Source: Dyadobacter sp. MSC1_007 (GTDB lineage Bacteria; Bacteroidota; Bacteroidia; Cytophagales; Spirosomataceae). Taken from it: a stretch of 64,000 nucleotides of DNA. The translations under genes and the position numbers were made by a program. Under the pieces are notes generated by a model, which ran no database searches, was not told the DNA's origin, and saw nothing but the letters and a program-made list of their open reading frames with translations. The stretch lies in contig NZ_JAMOZL010000003.1 in assembly GCF_023667495.1 (NCBI RefSeq), positions 124,001 through 188,000 of the forward strand, in the 5' to 3' direction. Positions within the stretch are counted from its first letter, which is position 1. Every line of letters begins with the position of its first letter. Of this stretch, positions 62,701 through 64,000 are shown piece by piece.

Positions 62701-62900
62701 ACACCCGGCAGCGGGCTGCTCTTTTCGTCGACGACCTTGCCGGTGATGGTTTTGTCGACAAGTTTGTGATAGGTAACCGTCGGGCCGATACGGAGGTTTT
62801 CCGACCAAGCCTCCTGAGGCGACAGGCATCCTGCCGCCAAGAGGGCAAAAAGAGGCCTGTGAAGCCCCGAGAAGGGGTTTCGTTTGTTTTGGTTGTTCAT
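59703..62900 (-). CDS. SusC/RagA family TonB-linked outer-membrane transporter
   Basis: 1065 residues: signal peptide (about 1-33), CarboxypepD_reg-like domain ([21 protein letters not shown], about 52-130), the [22 protein letters not shown] TonB-box region, plug ([13 protein letters not shown] ... [11 protein letters not shown] ... [28 protein letters not shown]), then the barrel ending FNAGFNLTF. First gene of the arabinan-type PUL. The low-complexity A/T-rich 275-bp upstream region shows no good TAnnTTTG box. Confidence 0.96.
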   Translation of the reverse strand: [1065 protein letters not shown]

Positions 62901-63072
62901 TGTTAACCTGGGTTAGATGTGAGTAGTAGTTTTTACAGCATTATGTGTAGGTATTATAATTATTTATTGATAAAAAATATTGAATAAATACTATTTAAAA
63001 AGATATAAAAAAATAGTCCTCCGCCAGGCTTTGAGTGCCCGTCGTCCTTTTGTTAATCTAAATCAGTCATCC

Positions 63073-63111
63073 AGATTCGCAGAAGGCACTTTGAATGCCT
63101 TGCGAATCTGA
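63073..63111. other. Long hairpin between the azurin-domain gene and the second PUL
   Basis: CAGATTCGC...AAGGCA and TGCCTT...GCGAATCTG pair over about 15 positions with a short bulge around CTTTGAA. No T-run follows on either strand, so it is not a typical terminator. It lies 65 bp past the stop of the azurin-domain gene; an RNA-stabilising 3' end is possible. Confidence 0.5.
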
Positions 63112-63175
63112 ACGGTGATTATTATACGCTAAACTTGAATTGAGTTTGAAATCATAGGCTTTTGCAGTTAAGAAA

Positions 63176-64000
63176 TTATAACCCTTTTTCCTTTACAACT
63201 TTCATTACCCCGGTCATTAGGCGCCAGTGGCCCGGGAACGTACATACGAACGGATAGTCTCCAACCTGATCCGGTACTACAAATTTCAAGCGATAGGTCT
63301 GGCCGGGGTTTACGAGGGGCGTAGCAGCCAGGACCTGAGGGATATTGGGTACATAATTCTTTTCTGCACCGTCTTTGGCGGTGATCATTTTATCAGCAGC
63401 AGCGCCGATGATCTCGGTAGACTTGGGACGTCCTACCACAATGTTATGCTGCATCGCATCCGGGTTTTCGAACACGATTTCAACAGTTTTACCAGCCACG
63501 GCGGTAAATTCGGTGACGGTGAATTTCATTTCTTCACGAATGGCTTTAATCGTCACGACTTGTACATTCGGGTCGGCGGTTACTTCTTCCTTAATGCCGT
63601 AAGATTCCAGAAGCGTTGTGTAACGGCTGCTCAGATCGTCGGAAACTGTGCTTTTAACCGTTGCGAGCAACTTACGTCCTTCATCGTTCGTGGTTTCTTT
63701 ACGTTTCGGGTTCCAGGCACCCAGAACGCCTTTCAACACGGCATTACGGCCTTGGGCATCCAGTGATTGTGAAGTCTGGATCAATTTCAGCACATCGTCA
63801 CCACTCGCATAAGAGGTGTAGCCACGCACAGTACGTTCAAGCGCGAAGTCCGAAAGACGGTCAAGGCGGCGAACTTCGAATGTTTTGCTGAGTGTATTGT
63901 TTTTGTTCTCGTCTTTTTCCGGAACCACATTGTCCACATCCACCGTCGCGGTCACATTCACTTTACCTGCTTCATCGGAAACAAATCCAAAGCCGGTTTT
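63176..64000 (-). CDS. Protein with C-terminal azurin-type blue-copper domain, N-terminus outside window
   Basis: The frame is open to the right edge, so about 275 C-terminal residues are seen. A helical linker (TVRGYTSYASGDDVLKLIQTSQSLDAQGRNAVLKGVLGAWNP) precedes a cupredoxin domain: MKFTVTEFTAVAGKTVEIVFENPDAMQHNIVV and FVCTFPGHWRLMTGVMKVV. All four type I copper ligands are present (His in MQHN; Cys, His and Met in CTFPGHWRLM), matching azurin's CTFPGHxxLM. In Bacteroidota such domains end large secreted dehydrogenase- or heme-binding-type proteins, so it probably accepts electrons from the missing N-terminal domain. Confidence 0.85.
   Translation of the reverse strand, partial: KTGFGFVSDEAGKVNVTATVDVDNVVPEKDENKNNTLSKTFEVRRLDRLSDFALERTVRGYTSYASGDDVLKLIQTSQSLDAQGRNAVLKGVLGAWNPKRKETTNDEGRKLLATVKSTVSDDLSSRYTTLLESYGIKEEVTADPNVQVVTIKAIREEMKFTVTEFTAVAGKTVEIVFENPDAMQHNIVVGRPKSTEIIGAAADKMITAKDGAEKNYVPNIPQVLAATPLVNPGQTYRLKFVVPDQVGDYPFVCTFPGHWRLMTGVMKVVKEKGL

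Noticed and set aside
1..64000. Search for tRNA, rRNA and prophage genes
   Set aside because: No cloverleaf ending, rRNA-like stretch, integrase or phage structural gene was recognised by eye in the intergenic regions; a tRNAscan or Rfam run would be needed to be sure.

Overview
The window looks like the chromosome of a Cytophagales-type Bacteroidota, with a Dyadobacter- or Spirosoma-like flavour. The evidence is two SusC/SusD pairs, type IX secretion C-terminal signals on secreted proteins, DUF4290, DUF6089, DUF3823, GIN-domain and DUF6934 families, and promoters of the TTTG-N(17-23)-TAnnTTTG type. The genus is an inference from gene content. I found no rRNA, tRNA, CRISPR or prophage. Both ends cut a gene: a photolyase at the left and an azurin-domain protein at the right.

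0-17.6 kb is mostly core: photolyase, a secreted DUF1080 protein, DUF4290-murA, a C25 peptidase with DHFR, a PadR/PspC/GIN envelope operon, a DUF6089 barrel protein, thioesterase, RidA, gltX, an acidic small protein and an AIM24 protein. MurA carries Asp where most MurA have the fosfomycin-sensitive Cys. 17.7-25.8 kb is a minus-strand polysaccharide-utilisation-like locus: SusC, SusD, a T9SS-exported acetylesterase-like protein and a beta-propeller lipoprotein, with a LacI-type palindrome upstream. 26.6-29.9 kb holds a small cassette (polytopic membrane protein, HAD-IB phosphatase, methyltransferase, UbiA prenyltransferase) that resembles lipid-linked pentose metabolism. 31-35.3 kb has an oxidoreductase and two tandem DUF3857/transglutaminase proteins.

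35.4-43.2 kb reads as a complete trans-4-hydroxy-L-proline degradation cluster: DapA-like deaminase, ketoglutarate-semialdehyde dehydrogenase, 4-hydroxyproline epimerase, FAD-dependent dehydrogenase and APC permease. A single IS200-type transposase flanked by palindromic repeats lies between the last two. 43.3-47.8 kb has an ArsR/AHSA1 pair with a well-formed autoregulatory promoter, a secreted subtilase, VapBC preceded by a structured leader or small RNA, and a DUF6934 two-gene module. 47.9-54.4 kb carries GH30, an NRAMP-related permease without the metal motif and a fused 5-oxoprolinase, which suggests pyroglutamate use. 54.5-55.2 kb is a HEPN/MNT module. 55.2-62.9 kb is a second PUL (SusC, SusD, DUF3823, GH43 arabinanase-like, AraC).

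A hairpin repeat family based on CCTGAGCG...GTCGAAGGG recurs in at least four intergenic places and seems to serve as gene-end structure. Two toxin-antitoxin-type modules and one candidate pair lie within about 10 kb (45.8-55.2 kb), marking the most accessory part of the window.
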